NCBI RefSeq assembly: GCF_000014285.2
Contig: NC_008343.2
Coordinates: forward strand, 620,001-684,000
Source: Granulibacter bethesdensis CGDNIH1
Lineage (GTDB): Bacteria > Pseudomonadota > Alphaproteobacteria > Acetobacterales > Acetobacteraceae
Direction of reading: 5' to 3'
Length of the DNA stretch: 64,000 nucleotides
Part shown: positions 37,281 to 46,729 of the stretch, piece by piece
How positions within the stretch are numbered: the first letter of the stretch is position 1
Layout: each line of letters begins with the position of its first letter
Notes under the pieces: generated by a model
Told to the model about the DNA's origin: nothing
The model's database searches: none
Seen by the model: the letters and a program-made list of their open reading frames with translations, nothing else
Position numbers and translations under genes: made by a program

Positions 37281-40090
37281 CCGGGCCGGGCGTGAGCATG
37301 GTGCCGCCCGGAGAATCGAAGCCTCCGCTCCGGCGTCGGGTGCTGAGACGGCTGCTTTATGCCGGGATTGCGGTCTCCGGTCTGGTCGTCCTGTCCATCG
37401 TGGCGGCAGGTGCGGTCTGGTTGATGCTCGATCAGGCCGTGATCCGTCATCGGATAGAGGCCAGCCTTTACAAGGTATCCGGACATCCCGCCCATATCGA
37501 AGGACCGCTTGGCCTGGCTTTTAATCCCTGGCCTGTCCTGTTTGTCAGAGAGGTGTCGCTGGCCCAGCCGGAGGAGCCGTCAGGCGCCGCCCTCCGGCAT
37601 GACTGGCCCGATCCATGGTTTCTGAGGGCGCAGGACATCACAGCCGGGATAGCGTTATGGCCTCTGCTGCATGGCCATATCACGGTTTCCAGCCTTTCTC
37701 TGGCAAGGCTTGATATCCGCATGACCCGCAATCATGCGGGTGAAGAGAACTGGATTATCAAGCGGATCAAGGCCCCCTCCGCTTCTGCCGCGCCGCCACC
37801 CGTGTCAGCCGCTGGAGAGGCGGTTGCACCTCGCCCGAAGCGGGCTGTGCCGCCTGTTCGCGTGCTCAGAATCGGTGAAGCCAGCGTGGTTTATCATGAC
37901 CTGCGCAATGGCAGCGTCTGGGCAGCTGAGAAGCTCAGGCTCCATGCCACTGACCAACAGGGCACGATAGCACTCATGCTGTCCGGTCTGGTGCAGGGTA
38001 TCCCCATGCGTGCCTTGGTGGAAGGCGGATCAGTGGATGCCCTGCTTGACCCCGATGAGCAGCATAGCTGGCCGCTACAGATCAATGCGCAGCTTCTCCC
38101 GACTCTTCATGGCAGGCTGGACAGGAATAATCCTCATCTATCCGTGAGCGGGGTGGTTGATCACCCGCGTCACGGTCGCGGCTTTCATCTGATGGTCGTG
38201 TCTCGGGTTCTGGATGGGGCACGTTTGCTGCCATTGAGGCAGGCTATTCCCGCGCTTGACCAGCTGGTTGGGAAAAACGTCCCGCCCCCGGAAATCTGGT
38301 CGGCAATTGCCGCTCTGCATGATGTCAGTCTGACATTCCGGCTTGATGATGATGCTACGGTGCAACAGGGCCTGTCACCGGTTTTCTCCGTCGTCAGACT
38401 CCATGTGGGGGACGTGCTGCCGGGGCATTGGGCGCGGCTGCAGAGGCTGGATGCGGACTGGCCGGGGGCCGAGGCCGCACTGCGTTTCTCGGCGCAGGGT
38501 CTGTACCGGAATGCCACGCTGTCCTTATCGGGGCAGGTGGGGCAGGTTCAGGCACTCTCCTCCTCTTTGCTGGCCGGGCATGGGATAGAGGGTGAGTCGG
38601 TTCCAGTGAGGCTGTCGCTGCGTGCCGCCTCCCCTGAGAAGCCTGCGATAGTGGGTGATCTGGATTTTCTGGGCGATGTGGTCGCGCATCCCGGCTGGCA
38701 GGGGACGTCTTTCTCCGTGACCGCTCGTGTGCCGGATGTCTCCCTGCTGGCCAGGCTGACCCGAACGGCGTTGCCGGAAATTGGCCCGGTTGGTTTCCGG
38801 GGACATGTGACGGCGGAGGCGGGGGCATGGCGGCTGGAGGATGCCAGCCTGACCAGTGCTGCCGGAGATATCTCGGGTGCGGCCACATGGTCTGCCCCCG
38901 CACACGGGGCAGAAGGCAAAACCAGTGGTTCAGGCCCGGTGCTGGGGGCGAAACTGCATTCCGCGCGTCTGGATGTAGACAGGCTGCGCCAGCCTTTTCC
39001 CGCCATTCCATCCATTCAGCCGGAGGGAGAGCCCGTCCGCGTTGATCGGCCTGCCATACTGCCTTCTGCGCCCGTCTCTGCCCCTTCTGTACCCCCTTCT
39101 ATATCCTCTGGGGTTGCTCCATCGCGGGCATCTGAGCCGCCTTCACCGTTTTTCCCTGTCTGGCTGAAGCAGTGGGGAGGGCAGATCGACTGGGATGTGG
39201 AGATGCTTCATGCAGGTGGCATGGACTGGAGCAAAGCCACAATCGGCCTGAGTCTTGGTACCGCAGGAATCCGTGTTCAGCCGCTGCATATGCAGGCGCC
39301 GGGCCAGCGCGGCCCGGTCTCGGCTATGCTGGACTGGAGACGGGATGGCACGCTTTCTGCGGCGCTGGATGCGGGTGCGCTCCCGCTTGAGGCACTTGTG
39401 GCCCTGATGAAACAGCCTGGTATGGCCCGCGGAGATATCGGGATTGATGCCGCTGTGCAGGCGCATATGCAGCAGGCAGGCTGGCCTCATGATCTCACTG
39501 GCCATGCCAGTCTCTGGTCGGTGGGCAGCGTGGTCAGTGGGACTGCGATTGATCCGGTGCTGTCCCGATTGGTCAGGCAGGCTGGTCTGCCATTGCATCC
39601 CCGTCTGGGTGCTGATGCGGGCATTGCCTGCTTTGCCGCCCGTGCCGAGGCACGGGATGGAATCGCCGTGCTGAGGGCATTCGCCCTGGAAACCGATCCG
39701 CTGCGTCTGTCTGCTGCGGGGTATGTGGATCTTCGTGACCAGACATTGAAACTGTTTCTGCATCCTCTGCTGCGCTCGGGGGGAAGCGGGCTGCTGTTGC
39801 CGCTGATACTGGAGGGGCCGTTTGATCGGCCCTCTGCAAAAATGCGCGGGTCAGATACGGCGGCGATCAAGGCGGCAATTCAGACATCCCTGACGGCGCT
39901 GGGTGTTCCCGCGTTGGCTGGAGCCGCGGATGCGGGGTCGGAGATCATGAACCGTGCCGATCAGGGCGATTGCGCGCCGGCACTGGCTGCGGCACGGGGG
40001 CAGCATGCCGGTCCTCCGGCGCCAATCCCTTCTCAGGGTGGAAAAGGAAAATTATCGGTGCAGGATCTGCTGAAAGGGCTGCTGCGGTGA
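37277..40090 (+). CDS. AsmA-family large inner-membrane protein
   Basis: This 937-residue protein has an N-terminal membrane anchor (LLYAGIAVSGLVVLSIVAAG, about residues 28-48) followed by a long periplasmic beta-rich part, as in the AsmA/TamB-like family linked to phospholipid and outer-membrane homeostasis. The start of the periplasmic part (VSGHPAHIEGPLGLAFNPWP) matches AsmA N-terminal domains. Pro-rich linkers occur near residues 165-190 and 580-620. It starts with GTG overlapping the rluC stop and ends overlapping the next gene, so translation is coupled. The precise role is unknown. Confidence 0.85.
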   Translation: MTGPGVSMVPPGESKPPLRRRVLRRLLYAGIAVSGLVVLSIVAAGAVWLMLDQAVIRHRIEASLYKVSGHPAHIEGPLGLAFNPWPVLFVREVSLAQPEEPSGAALRHDWPDPWFLRAQDITAGIALWPLLHGHITVSSLSLARLDIRMTRNHAGEENWIIKRIKAPSASAAPPPVSAAGEAVAPRPKRAVPPVRVLRIGEASVVYHDLRNGSVWAAEKLRLHATDQQGTIALMLSGLVQGIPMRALVEGGSVDALLDPDEQHSWPLQINAQLLPTLHGRLDRNNPHLSVSGVVDHPRHGRGFHLMVVSRVLDGARLLPLRQAIPALDQLVGKNVPPPEIWSAIAALHDVSLTFRLDDDATVQQGLSPVFSVVRLHVGDVLPGHWARLQRLDADWPGAEAALRFSAQGLYRNATLSLSGQVGQVQALSSSLLAGHGIEGESVPVRLSLRAASPEKPAIVGDLDFLGDVVAHPGWQGTSFSVTARVPDVSLLARLTRTALPEIGPVGFRGHVTAEAGAWRLEDASLTSAAGDISGAATWSAPAHGAEGKTSGSGPVLGAKLHSARLDVDRLRQPFPAIPSIQPEGEPVRVDRPAILPSAPVSAPSVPPSISSGVAPSRASEPPSPFFPVWLKQWGGQIDWDVEMLHAGGMDWSKATIGLSLGTAGIRVQPLHMQAPGQRGPVSAMLDWRRDGTLSAALDAGALPLEALVALMKQPGMARGDIGIDAAVQAHMQQAGWPHDLTGHASLWSVGSVVSGTAIDPVLSRLVRQAGLPLHPRLGADAGIACFAARAEARDGIAVLRAFALETDPLRLSAAGYVDLRDQTLKLFLHPLLRSGGSGLLLPLILEGPFDRPSAKMRGSDTAAIKAAIQTSLTALGVPALAGAADAGSEIMNRADQGDCAPALAAARGQHAGPPAPIPSQGGKGKLSVQDLLKGLLR

Positions 40091-40797
40091 AGCGTTTCTG
40101 GAAAGAAGCAGCGGTGGTTCAGGAAGCGGCGGGGCTGGCGGTGACCCTTGATGGCCGCCCGATGCGGTTGCCGGGCGGTGTCTCGCTTCGTTTCGCCAAT
40201 CGGGCTTTGGCAGAGGCGATTGCCGTGGAATGGGGGCAGGCGGGTGCACCGGGGGAGCCGTTCAGCTTCGACATGGTGCCGATGACCCGTCTGGCAGGAA
40301 CCGCGCAGGAGCGTGTGGCGGTTGATCCGGCAGCGTCGGTGGAGGCGCTGGTCTCTTATGGCGGCAGTGATCTGCTTTGTTACCGTGCCGATGGGCCGGA
40401 GGAATTGACAACCCGGCAGGAACGGCTTTGGCAGCCTCTGCTCGACTGGGCAGAGCAGCGCTATGGTGCGCGCCTGCATGTGACGACGGGGATTATCCAT
40501 GTGTCCCAGCCAGAGGCATCGCTGATGGCATTGCGAGCCGCTCTGACGGCTTTGGCCCCGGCTGCTCTGGCAGCGCTCGGGATTGTGGTCCCGGCTCTGG
40601 GCAGTCTCGTCATCGGCCTCGCCCTGGCGGAGGGGCGGCTTGATCCGCCGGAGGCACTCGAAATAGCATTGCTGGATGACCTCTATCAGGAAGAGAAATG
40701 GGGTGCGGATGCCGAGGCCGCCAAACGCCGCACCCATCTCGCCGCGGATGTTGAAACCGCGATCCGCTTCCTGCGCTTGAGCGCAGGTGCGGTATAG
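40087..40797 (+). CDS. ATP12-family F1-ATPase assembly chaperone
   Basis: A 236-residue protein of the ATP12 family, known as a chaperone for the F1 alpha subunit in mitochondria and widespread in alphaproteobacteria. The segment [29 protein letters not shown], and the [12 protein letters not shown] region match the N-terminal half. [19 protein letters not shown] and [17 protein letters not shown] match the C-terminal half. It starts with GTG 40087, overlapping the AsmA-like stop (GTGA). Confidence 0.88.
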   Translation: MKRFWKEAAVVQEAAGLAVTLDGRPMRLPGGVSLRFANRALAEAIAVEWGQAGAPGEPFSFDMVPMTRLAGTAQERVAVDPAASVEALVSYGGSDLLCYRADGPEELTTRQERLWQPLLDWAEQRYGARLHVTTGIIHVSQPEASLMALRAALTALAPAALAALGIVVPALGSLVIGLALAEGRLDPPEALEIALLDDLYQEEKWGADAEAAKRRTHLAADVETAIRFLRLSAGAV

Positions 40798-40817
40798 CAC
40801 GATGGAGAAATGGCACA

Positions 40818-41093
40818 GTGAGCGCAAAGCATGTGCTGATCTCCGGTGTGGTGCAGGGTGTCGGCTATCGTGCGTGGCTGCGATCCCGTGCGGAGGCGCT
40901 TGGTCTGTCGGGATGGGTCCGCAATCGCCTTGATGGCCGGGTAGAGGCCCTGATTGCCGGGGATATCGCGGCGGTCGAGGAACTGATTCGTGCTTGCCGC
41001 ACCGGCCCGTCTGCCGCAAGGGTGGATAGGATCGAGGAACATCTCGATACTGACCCCATCACACCGGGTTTTGAGCAGTATCCGACTGTCTGA
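40818..41093 (+). CDS. acyP: Acylphosphatase
   Basis: A 91-residue acylphosphatase, which hydrolyses carboxyl-phosphate bonds of small acyl phosphates. The catalytic loop is [10 protein letters not shown] (residues 12-21) with the active-site Arg, and the conserved Asn lies in [15 protein letters not shown]. It starts with GTG after GATGGAG. Its stop overlaps a possible start of the next gene by one base, so it may be cotranslated with the LolA-type gene. Confidence 0.9.
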
Positions 41094-41122
41094 TGAAAAG
41101 TCTCTTTTATTCCGGAGGCGCG

Positions 41123-41788
41123 ATGTCGCCCGCTGAGCATGCTCCAAAGCATTCTGTGCCGCTGTTTCGAGACGGGCTTATCGGGCGTCGCCAGATACTG
41201 GGCGGTATCCTGGCCTCTCTGGCCGGTGCCGTCGTTGTACCGGCCCGGGCGGAGGAAAGTGATGATGCATTGCTGGCCCGGATTGCAGCCTATCTGAATG
41301 GTATTCATACGCTGCGGGCGCGTTTCCGTCAGACGGCGCCGGATGGGCAGGTGACGCAGGGAACGGTCTGGCTGGAACGCCCGGGGCATATCCGGTTCCA
41401 GTATGATCCGCCGACACCGCTTCTGCTGGTGGCCACGAATGGGGAGGTGATTTTTCAGGATTTTCAGGTGCATCAGGTCAGCCGTATTCCACTGGACCGC
41501 ACCCCGCTGAGCATTTTGCTATCAGACCATATTGATTTTAACGGCGCCGCTGCCGTGCGGGAAATTTCGCGTACGCCCGGCGTGATTCAGCTTTCCGTGG
41601 TACGACGGACCGATCCGGGGGCCGGGCTGCTGGCAATCGTCTTTTCCGCTGATCCGCTCAAGCTGATCCAGTGGACCGTGGTTGATCCCCAGCACAAGAT
41701 TACCAGAGTGGAATTGTCCAATATCCAGACGGGGATTCCCGTCGATCCGACCCTGTTCAGCCCGACCCTCATCAAGCCGCCGGGTTAG
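41123..41788 (+). CDS. LolA-type outer-membrane lipoprotein carrier family protein
   Basis: This secreted protein matches the LolA fold: [20 protein letters not shown] and [22 protein letters not shown] are the typical first strands. The signal sequence contains [22 protein letters not shown], where RR followed by a hydrophobic run could be a Tat-type signal. I prefer ATG 41123 with GGAGG four bases upstream; the frame also opens at 41093, overlapping acyP. LolA normally shuttles lipoproteins to the outer membrane. Its 3' end overlaps the convergent lipB by a few bases. Confidence 0.8.
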   Translation: MSPAEHAPKHSVPLFRDGLIGRRQILGGILASLAGAVVVPARAEESDDALLARIAAYLNGIHTLRARFRQTAPDGQVTQGTVWLERPGHIRFQYDPPTPLLLVATNGEVIFQDFQVHQVSRIPLDRTPLSILLSDHIDFNGAAAVREISRTPGVIQLSVVRRTDPGAGLLAIVFSADPLKLIQWTVVDPQHKITRVELSNIQTGIPVDPTLFSPTLIKPPG

Positions 41789-42504
41789 ACTTGATAGGGG
41801 CCGCCGCCGAATACAGATGGCCAGCTTGTTCTGAGTGCGGCATCAAGGCTGCCCATATCCGCCTGAACTCCGAGATCGGCGAGGCTGGTAACGCCATGCT
41901 CGCTGATCCCGCAGGGAACGATGCCGGTGAAATGCTCCAGATCCGGCGCGACATTGATGGCGATGCCGTGCCATGAGACCCAGCGTGTGATGCGCACACC
42001 GATTGCGGCGATCTTGTCCTCTCTCTGGCCGCGTTGCACCCAGATACCAACCCTGCCGGCGCGTCTTTCCCCGAGGATGCCGAATCTGGCCAGCGTGATG
42101 ATGATCCAATCCTCCAGCGCGGCGATATAGGCCCGCAGATCGCGGGCCGGGACGAAGCCGTGCGGGTGGTTGAGGTCCAGCATCACATAGGCGATCCGCT
42201 GTCCGGGGCCGTGATAGGTCCACTGTCCCCCGCGCCCTGCCTCGAAAGTAGGGAAGCGGGTGGCATCACGCAAATCTTCGATTTTGGCCGATGTTCCGGC
42301 AGTGTAGAGCGGCGGATGTTCGACCAGCCAGACCAGACTGCGTGCTTCCCCCCGCTGGATGGCCTCGGCGCGGGTGCGCATGGCGGTCAGGGCTTCCTCG
42401 TAAGGGGTAAAGCCCGGTGTCACGCACCACTCCACAGTATCTGATTGTGGGGAAACGGCGGAAAGATTTTCGCCGGATGATGAAAAGAGTCGGGGATCAG
42501 ACAT
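41785..42504 (-). CDS. lipB: Octanoyltransferase LipB
   Basis: LipB moves octanoyl groups from acyl carrier protein to lipoyl domains, the first step of lipoate synthesis. The pattern [38 protein letters not shown], and [19 protein letters not shown] (with the catalytic Cys) are present, as is the conserved Lys in [11 protein letters not shown] use ATG 42504 (MSDPRLFSS); ATG 42522 is in frame six codons earlier. It converges with the LolA-type gene and diverges from tRNA-Leu. lipA, its usual functional partner, is not in the window. Confidence 0.93.
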   Translation of the reverse strand: MSDPRLFSSSGENLSAVSPQSDTVEWCVTPGFTPYEEALTAMRTRAEAIQRGEARSLVWLVEHPPLYTAGTSAKIEDLRDATRFPTFEAGRGGQWTYHGPGQRIAYVMLDLNHPHGFVPARDLRAYIAALEDWIIITLARFGILGERRAGRVGIWVQRGQREDKIAAIGVRITRWVSWHGIAINVAPDLEHFTGIVPCGISEHGVTSLADLGVQADMGSLDAALRTSWPSVFGGGPYQV

Positions 42505-42575
42505 TGAAGTGCTCACGGGCATCAGTTATACCCCCGCCGCTGCATGACGAAACAGTTTCTTCGTCGGTGGCCGAT

Positions 42576-42661
42576 GCGGTCGTGGCGGAATGGTAGACGC
42601 GCAAGCTTGAGGTGCTTGTGGGGGAAACCCCGTGGAAGTTCGAGTCTTCTCGACCGCACCA
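42576..42661 (+). tRNA. tRNA-Leu(GAG)
   Basis: The 86-base sequence folds into a class II tRNA: acceptor GCGGTCG with CGACCGC, an anticodon stem CAAGC/GCTTG around loop TTGAGGT (anticodon GAG), a variable arm with GGGG/CCCC, and a T-loop TTCGAGT. The discriminator is A and CCA is encoded (42659-42661). It reads CUC and CUU. Confidence 0.95.
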
Positions 42662-42664
42662 TTC

Positions 42665-42689
42665 AAAACCGGGCAATGGCCCGGTTTTT
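42665..42689 (+). terminator. Rho-independent terminator of tRNA-Leu
   Basis: AAAACCGGGC (42665-42674) pairs perfectly with GCCCGGTTTT (42679-42688) around a four-base loop, and the 3' arm supplies the U-run. It lies just after the tRNA. Confidence 0.85.
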
Positions 42690-42788
42690 GTTTGTTGAGC
42701 CTTTGCGTTGAAGAAGTGGTCGGGCATCTTTTGGTGCTGCTGCGCGGGTTTGCTATATCCGTCAGCCACATGCCGTGCCGGAGTCTCC

Positions 42789-43769
42789 ATGCGTTCCCGT
42801 TTCTTTTTGCGCGTGCTTCTGGCCGTGATTTTTCTGGCCGCCACGGATTCATTTTTTCCGGCCTGCGCAGGGGATGGGATGACTGCCCATGTGCCGCTTT
42901 TTGCGCTGCGGCCAGACCATTTGCCCATGATCGCCAGCGTCTCCGTCGGGGGAGGGCCGTCCTCACCGGTCTCGCTTGATACAGGCTCGGCCGGTCTTTA
43001 CGTGCCTGAGCGGGATATCGGCCCCGGCACCGTTGCGACGGGGGAGGTCGTTCATCAGGGCTATGCTGACGGCACGAGGCTGGAGGGATATGTGGCCCTC
43101 GCCACGGTTCGTTTTACGAATGCGGATCGCACGCTTTCCACTCCGGCCCCGATCAGGGTGGGGGTCATTACCCGTGTTTATTGTGCACAGGACAGACCGA
43201 ACTGCCCCGGCTCCATCGATAAGCCGGGGGTAATGGGTATCAGCCTGGCCACACGACGTCATGTGGTCAGCCCGTTGGCACAAATGGGGCCTTACTCCAC
43301 CGGGTATATTATCGATTCCAGACTCGGGCATAACCCGGTCCTGACCGTAGGGCTGACGGAGAATAATATACGCGGCTTCACCTTCGCCCCCCTTCGCTCG
43401 TTTCAGAGCGGGCCCGATCACCTTCCTTCGTGGGACGGAGAATCTGTCTCGGCATGTTTCGCGATTGATGGCATCAGGGTGGGGTGTCAGGAAACCGTTT
43501 TTGACTCCGGCAGTACAGTGACTCTTTTCAGCCCCGGTTCAAGCGATATTCCCTTGACCCGGCATCATCGTCTGCCGCCGGATCATGTCTTTGTTCTCGA
43601 CGTGCCGGATGTGTTGCATTTCGCAGTGCGTACTGACCGCACTACGGTCATCGTCCCCAAAGATGTTGAGCACGCGAATAGTGGAACGCTGCTGTATCGT
43701 TATTTTGCTGTTGCATTCGATTCCCTACGTGGGCGGGTGGGCTTCTTCGGACATCAGGAGAACCGCTGA
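42789..43769 (+). CDS. Secreted bilobal aspartic-protease-like protein (DUF3443/pepsin-like)
   Basis: This 326-residue protein has a signal peptide (FFLRVLLAVIFLAATDSFF, then AG). It carries two Asp-Thr/Ser-Gly-Ser motifs, SLDTGSAGLYVP with Asp64 and TVFDSGSTVTLF with Asp239, spaced 175 residues apart as in the two lobes of pepsin-fold aspartic proteases. A VMGISLATRR segment lies between them, like the GILG region of that fold. Bacterial DUF3443 proteins have a similar pair of motifs. Two Cys pairs are likely (CAQDRPNC and CFAIDGIRVGC). ATG 42789 follows GGAG; the frame opens earlier at 42708. Activity is not shown. Confidence 0.65.
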   Translation: MRSRFFLRVLLAVIFLAATDSFFPACAGDGMTAHVPLFALRPDHLPMIASVSVGGGPSSPVSLDTGSAGLYVPERDIGPGTVATGEVVHQGYADGTRLEGYVALATVRFTNADRTLSTPAPIRVGVITRVYCAQDRPNCPGSIDKPGVMGISLATRRHVVSPLAQMGPYSTGYIIDSRLGHNPVLTVGLTENNIRGFTFAPLRSFQSGPDHLPSWDGESVSACFAIDGIRVGCQETVFDSGSTVTLFSPGSSDIPLTRHHRLPPDHVFVLDVPDVLHFAVRTDRTTVIVPKDVEHANSGTLLYRYFAVAFDSLRGRVGFFGHQENR

Positions 43770-43945
43770 TTGCTTGTCGCGGAAGGATGTTGCGTCGAAG
43801 GGCAGCTGATGAGAGGTATTTTAATGCAACCCTCTTCCATCAGACACACTTCATAAGGTTGTGCCTTATCCTTGCCCTCTTTTTGGGGCATGTGGAAGCT
43901 GTCACGAACGCAGCGTGAAATGCGTCTATAAAGAAGGGACATGCC

Positions 43946-44815
43946 ATGAATAAACCGTTGCGCAAGGCGGTTTTACCGGTGGCCGGATTAGGCACCCGGT
44001 TTTTGCCCGCCACAAAGGCAACGGCGAAGGAAATGCTGCCCGTTGTCGACAAACCGCTGATTCAATATGCGGTGGACGAGGCGAGGGCCGCCGGGATCGA
44101 GCAGTTCTGCATGGTCACCGGCCGTGGCAAGACAGCCATCGTTGAGCATTTCGATGTCGCATATGAGCTTGAGTCTACATTGCGGGAGCGCAACAAGGAT
44201 GATGCGCTGAAATTGCTGGAAGATACCCAGCTTCTGCCCGGCTCCATCGTCACGGTGCGCCAGCAGGAGCCGTTGGGTCTGGGCCATGCGATCTGGTGTG
44301 CGCGTGCCTTCATCGGGGAGGATCCGTTCGCTATCCTTTTGCCCGATGATCTGGTCCTGTCCGAGACGCCCTGCCTGAAGCAGTTGGCCGACGCCTATCA
44401 GGAAACCGGCGGTAACGTGGTTGCCGTGGCGGAAGTGCCGAGAGAGCAGACCAACCGCTACGGTATTCTCAAGACTGGCGAGGATGATGGCCGCATGGTC
44501 GAGGTGACCGGCCTGGTCGAGAAGCCGAAGCCGGAGGAAGCGCCATCCAACCTCTCCATCATCGGTCGCTATGTGCTGCGCCCGGAGGTAATTGCCGAGC
44601 TGGCGCGGATGGAGCGCGGGGCTGGTAATGAGGTGCAATTGACTGATGCTATGGCGCGTCTGATCGGCCGGATGCCGTTCCATGGCCTGCGTTATGAGGG
44701 ACGCCGTTTCGATTGCGGCGACAAGGCAGGATTCCTGGAAGCACAGATCGCTTTTGCGTTGAAGCGCCCAGACCTTGCGCCGGCAGTCAGGGCGTTCCTG
44801 AAAGACTACGTGTAA
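43946..44815 (+). CDS. galU: UTP-glucose-1-phosphate uridylyltransferase
   Basis: GalU (289 residues) makes UDP-glucose from UTP and glucose-1-phosphate, for polysaccharide and envelope synthesis. The nucleotide-binding GLGTRFLPATKATAKEMLP is at residues 14-32, and VDKPLIQYAVDEA and RRFDCGDKAGFLEA complete the family pattern. AAGAAGGGAC precedes the ATG. A rho-independent terminator follows, before a phosphohexomutase gene whose product can supply its substrate. Confidence 0.95.
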   Translation: MNKPLRKAVLPVAGLGTRFLPATKATAKEMLPVVDKPLIQYAVDEARAAGIEQFCMVTGRGKTAIVEHFDVAYELESTLRERNKDDALKLLEDTQLLPGSIVTVRQQEPLGLGHAIWCARAFIGEDPFAILLPDDLVLSETPCLKQLADAYQETGGNVVAVAEVPREQTNRYGILKTGEDDGRMVEVTGLVEKPKPEEAPSNLSIIGRYVLRPEVIAELARMERGAGNEVQLTDAMARLIGRMPFHGLRYEGRRFDCGDKAGFLEAQIAFALKRPDLAPAVRAFLKDYV

Positions 44816-44827
44816 TCTGGATGTTGC

Positions 44828-44861
44828 CCGGCTGGTCCGCTGATAGGCCAGCCGGTTTTTT
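44828..44861 (+). terminator. Rho-independent terminator after galU
   Basis: CCGGCTGG (44828-44835) pairs with CCAGCCGG (44848-44855) around a 12-base loop, followed by six T's. It separates galU from the phosphohexomutase gene. Confidence 0.85.
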
Positions 44862-44992
44862 CTGCGGTGCTTTCTGATCACGCCTCTGGACGATCATGCG
44901 TTCATGGCGAAGAATTACCGGCCTACACAGCCAGCAGATACGGTGTCCTGTCACACAGCGTGCTGCACCGTATCAGGGAGAATGAGCGGACC

Positions 44993-46402
44993 ATGGCCTT
45001 TACGCACCAATTCGATCCGACCTCTTTGCGTGAATACGATATTCGCGGCATCGTGGGCCGCACGTTGCACCCCGCTGACGCTTTCGCCATCGGGCGGGTC
45101 TTCGGAACCATCGTCGCGCGTGCGGGCGGCAGCACGGTGGCGGTCGGCTATGATGGTCGTCTCTCCTCGCCGGAGCTGGAGCCTGCTCTGGTGGAGGGGC
45201 TGAAGAAAAGCGGCATGGATGTCATCCGCATCGGTCGTGGTCCGACCCCGATGTTGTATTTCGCAGCGACGACGCTGGAAACCGACGGTGCCATCATGGT
45301 GACCGGCAGCCATAATCCGCCGGACTATAACGGCTTCAAGATGATGCTGGGCCGCAAGCCGTTTTTCGGCAAGCAGATTGCCGAACTGGGGGCCATGGCG
45401 GCCTGTGGCGATGTGGTCGGAGAAGCCAGCGGCACCGATCGGGCGGAGGATGTGTCCGCCGCCTATGTGGCCCGCCTGATTTCCGATTGGGATGGCGGTG
45501 ATCACCTGCTGAATGTGGTGTGGGATAACGGCAATGGTGCCGCGGGCGAGGTGCTGCAAAAGCTTGTACCCAGCCTGCCGGGCCATCATGAGATCCTTAA
45601 TGGCGAGATTGATGGCACCTTCCCGGCCCACCATCCCGACCCCACCGTGCCGAAGAATCTTCAGCAGCTGATCAGTGCGGTTCGCAGCAAGGGGGCCGAT
45701 CTTGGTATCGCCTTCGATGGGGATGCGGACCGTATCGGCGTGGTGGATGATACCGGTGAGATCCTGTTCGGCGATCAGCTTCTGGTGGTGTTGGCAAGGG
45801 ATGTGCTGAAGCAGCATCCTGGCGGCACCATCATCGCCGATGTGAAGGCGAGTCAGGTTCTGTTCGACGAGGTGGCCAAGGCTGGCGGCATGCCGCTGAT
45901 GTGGAAAACAGGCCATTCCCTGATCAAGGCGAAAATGGCGGAAACCGGTGCTCCTCTGGCGGGTGAGATGTCCGGCCATATTTTCTTTGCCGACCGGTGG
46001 TATGGGTTTGACGACGCGCTGTATGCCGCTGTGCGTCTGCTGGGTATTATCGCGCGGATGGATGGCAAGTTGTCTGCCGTCCGCAGTGCATTGCCACAGG
46101 TGATCAACACGCCGGAGCTGCGCTTCAACTGCGACGATACCCGCAAATTCGGCGTGATCGAGGAAGTCGCTGCCCGTCTGCGTCAGGACGGCGCCAATGT
46201 CGCGGAAACCGATGGTGTGCGGGTGCTGACGGAGGATGGCTGGTGGCTGCTGCGTGCCTCCAACACCCAGGCAGTGCTGGTGGCGCGTGCAGAGGCAACC
46301 AGCGAGGATGGGCTGGAACGGCTGAAGGCCGCTCTTGTTTCCCAGCTTGAGCAGAGCGGACTCGCGGCACCGGATTTTTCCGGTGAGAATGCCGGTCATT
46401 GA
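44993..46402 (+). CDS. Phosphomannomutase/phosphoglucomutase (alpha-D-phosphohexomutase)
   Basis: This 469-residue enzyme converts hexose-6-phosphates and hexose-1-phosphates. The phosphoserine loop is [12 protein letters not shown] with Ser106, the metal loop is [11 protein letters not shown], the sugar-binding loop is GEMSGHIFF, and the phosphate-binding loop is [18 protein letters not shown] 44993 ([20 protein letters not shown]) is preferred, with AGGGAG 12 bases upstream; longer frames begin within the galU terminator region. With galU next door it probably feeds UDP-glucose and mannose-nucleotide supply. Substrate preference (pgm or manB type) cannot be told. Confidence 0.92.
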   Translation: MAFTHQFDPTSLREYDIRGIVGRTLHPADAFAIGRVFGTIVARAGGSTVAVGYDGRLSSPELEPALVEGLKKSGMDVIRIGRGPTPMLYFAATTLETDGAIMVTGSHNPPDYNGFKMMLGRKPFFGKQIAELGAMAACGDVVGEASGTDRAEDVSAAYVARLISDWDGGDHLLNVVWDNGNGAAGEVLQKLVPSLPGHHEILNGEIDGTFPAHHPDPTVPKNLQQLISAVRSKGADLGIAFDGDADRIGVVDDTGEILFGDQLLVVLARDVLKQHPGGTIIADVKASQVLFDEVAKAGGMPLMWKTGHSLIKAKMAETGAPLAGEMSGHIFFADRWYGFDDALYAAVRLLGIIARMDGKLSAVRSALPQVINTPELRFNCDDTRKFGVIEEVAARLRQDGANVAETDGVRVLTEDGWWLLRASNTQAVLVARAEATSEDGLERLKAALVSQLEQSGLAAPDFSGENAGH

Positions 46403-46423
46403 GTTGAACACAGGCCGGGCTGC

Positions 46424-46624
46424 ATGATGAGCAGAGCGTTTTCCTCCTATCTGGAGCCTGGCCAGTATGTCCGTCATCCGCAGCAGCCTGATTGGGGGCT
46501 GGGGCAGGTCCAGTCCGCCATTGGGGAGCGGGTGACGGTGCATTTCGAACATGCGGGCAAAGTGCTGATCAATGCCCGCATCATCTCGCTTCTGGTGGTG
46601 GATGACCCTTCCGCCGCATCATGA
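46424..46624 (+). CDS. DUF3553 family small protein
   Basis: A 66-residue protein with the DUF3553 pattern: YLEPGQYVRHPQQPDWGLGQV and GERVTVHFEHAGKVLI. This domain is common in alphaproteobacteria, and the V-x-H-P-x-x-P-x-W-G-x-G core resembles a small beta-barrel also found in helicase tails. The function is unknown. It starts at the first of two tandem ATGs, 21 bases after the phosphohexomutase gene, and precedes moaA. Confidence 0.75.
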   Translation: MMSRAFSSYLEPGQYVRHPQQPDWGLGQVQSAIGERVTVHFEHAGKVLINARIISLLVVDDPSAAS

Positions 46625-46729
46625 CAGAGCATCTTTGTGACAGGCTTCTCTTGACGCTTGTATGGGGACGGTCGATCTAGAGAGGGTGATGAACACTGCA
46701 TCGCCCATCCAGCGCCGGACCATGCTGCC

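Noticed and set aside
43927-43932. TATAAA upstream of galU as a -10 promoter
   Set aside because: It sits about 14 bases before the ATG, overlapping the Shine-Dalgarno region, and has no matching -35.
46625-46729. Molybdenum cofactor riboswitch before moaA
   Set aside because: Only about 105 bases separate the genes and no Moco-type structure is seen. TTGACG at 46651 has no good -10.
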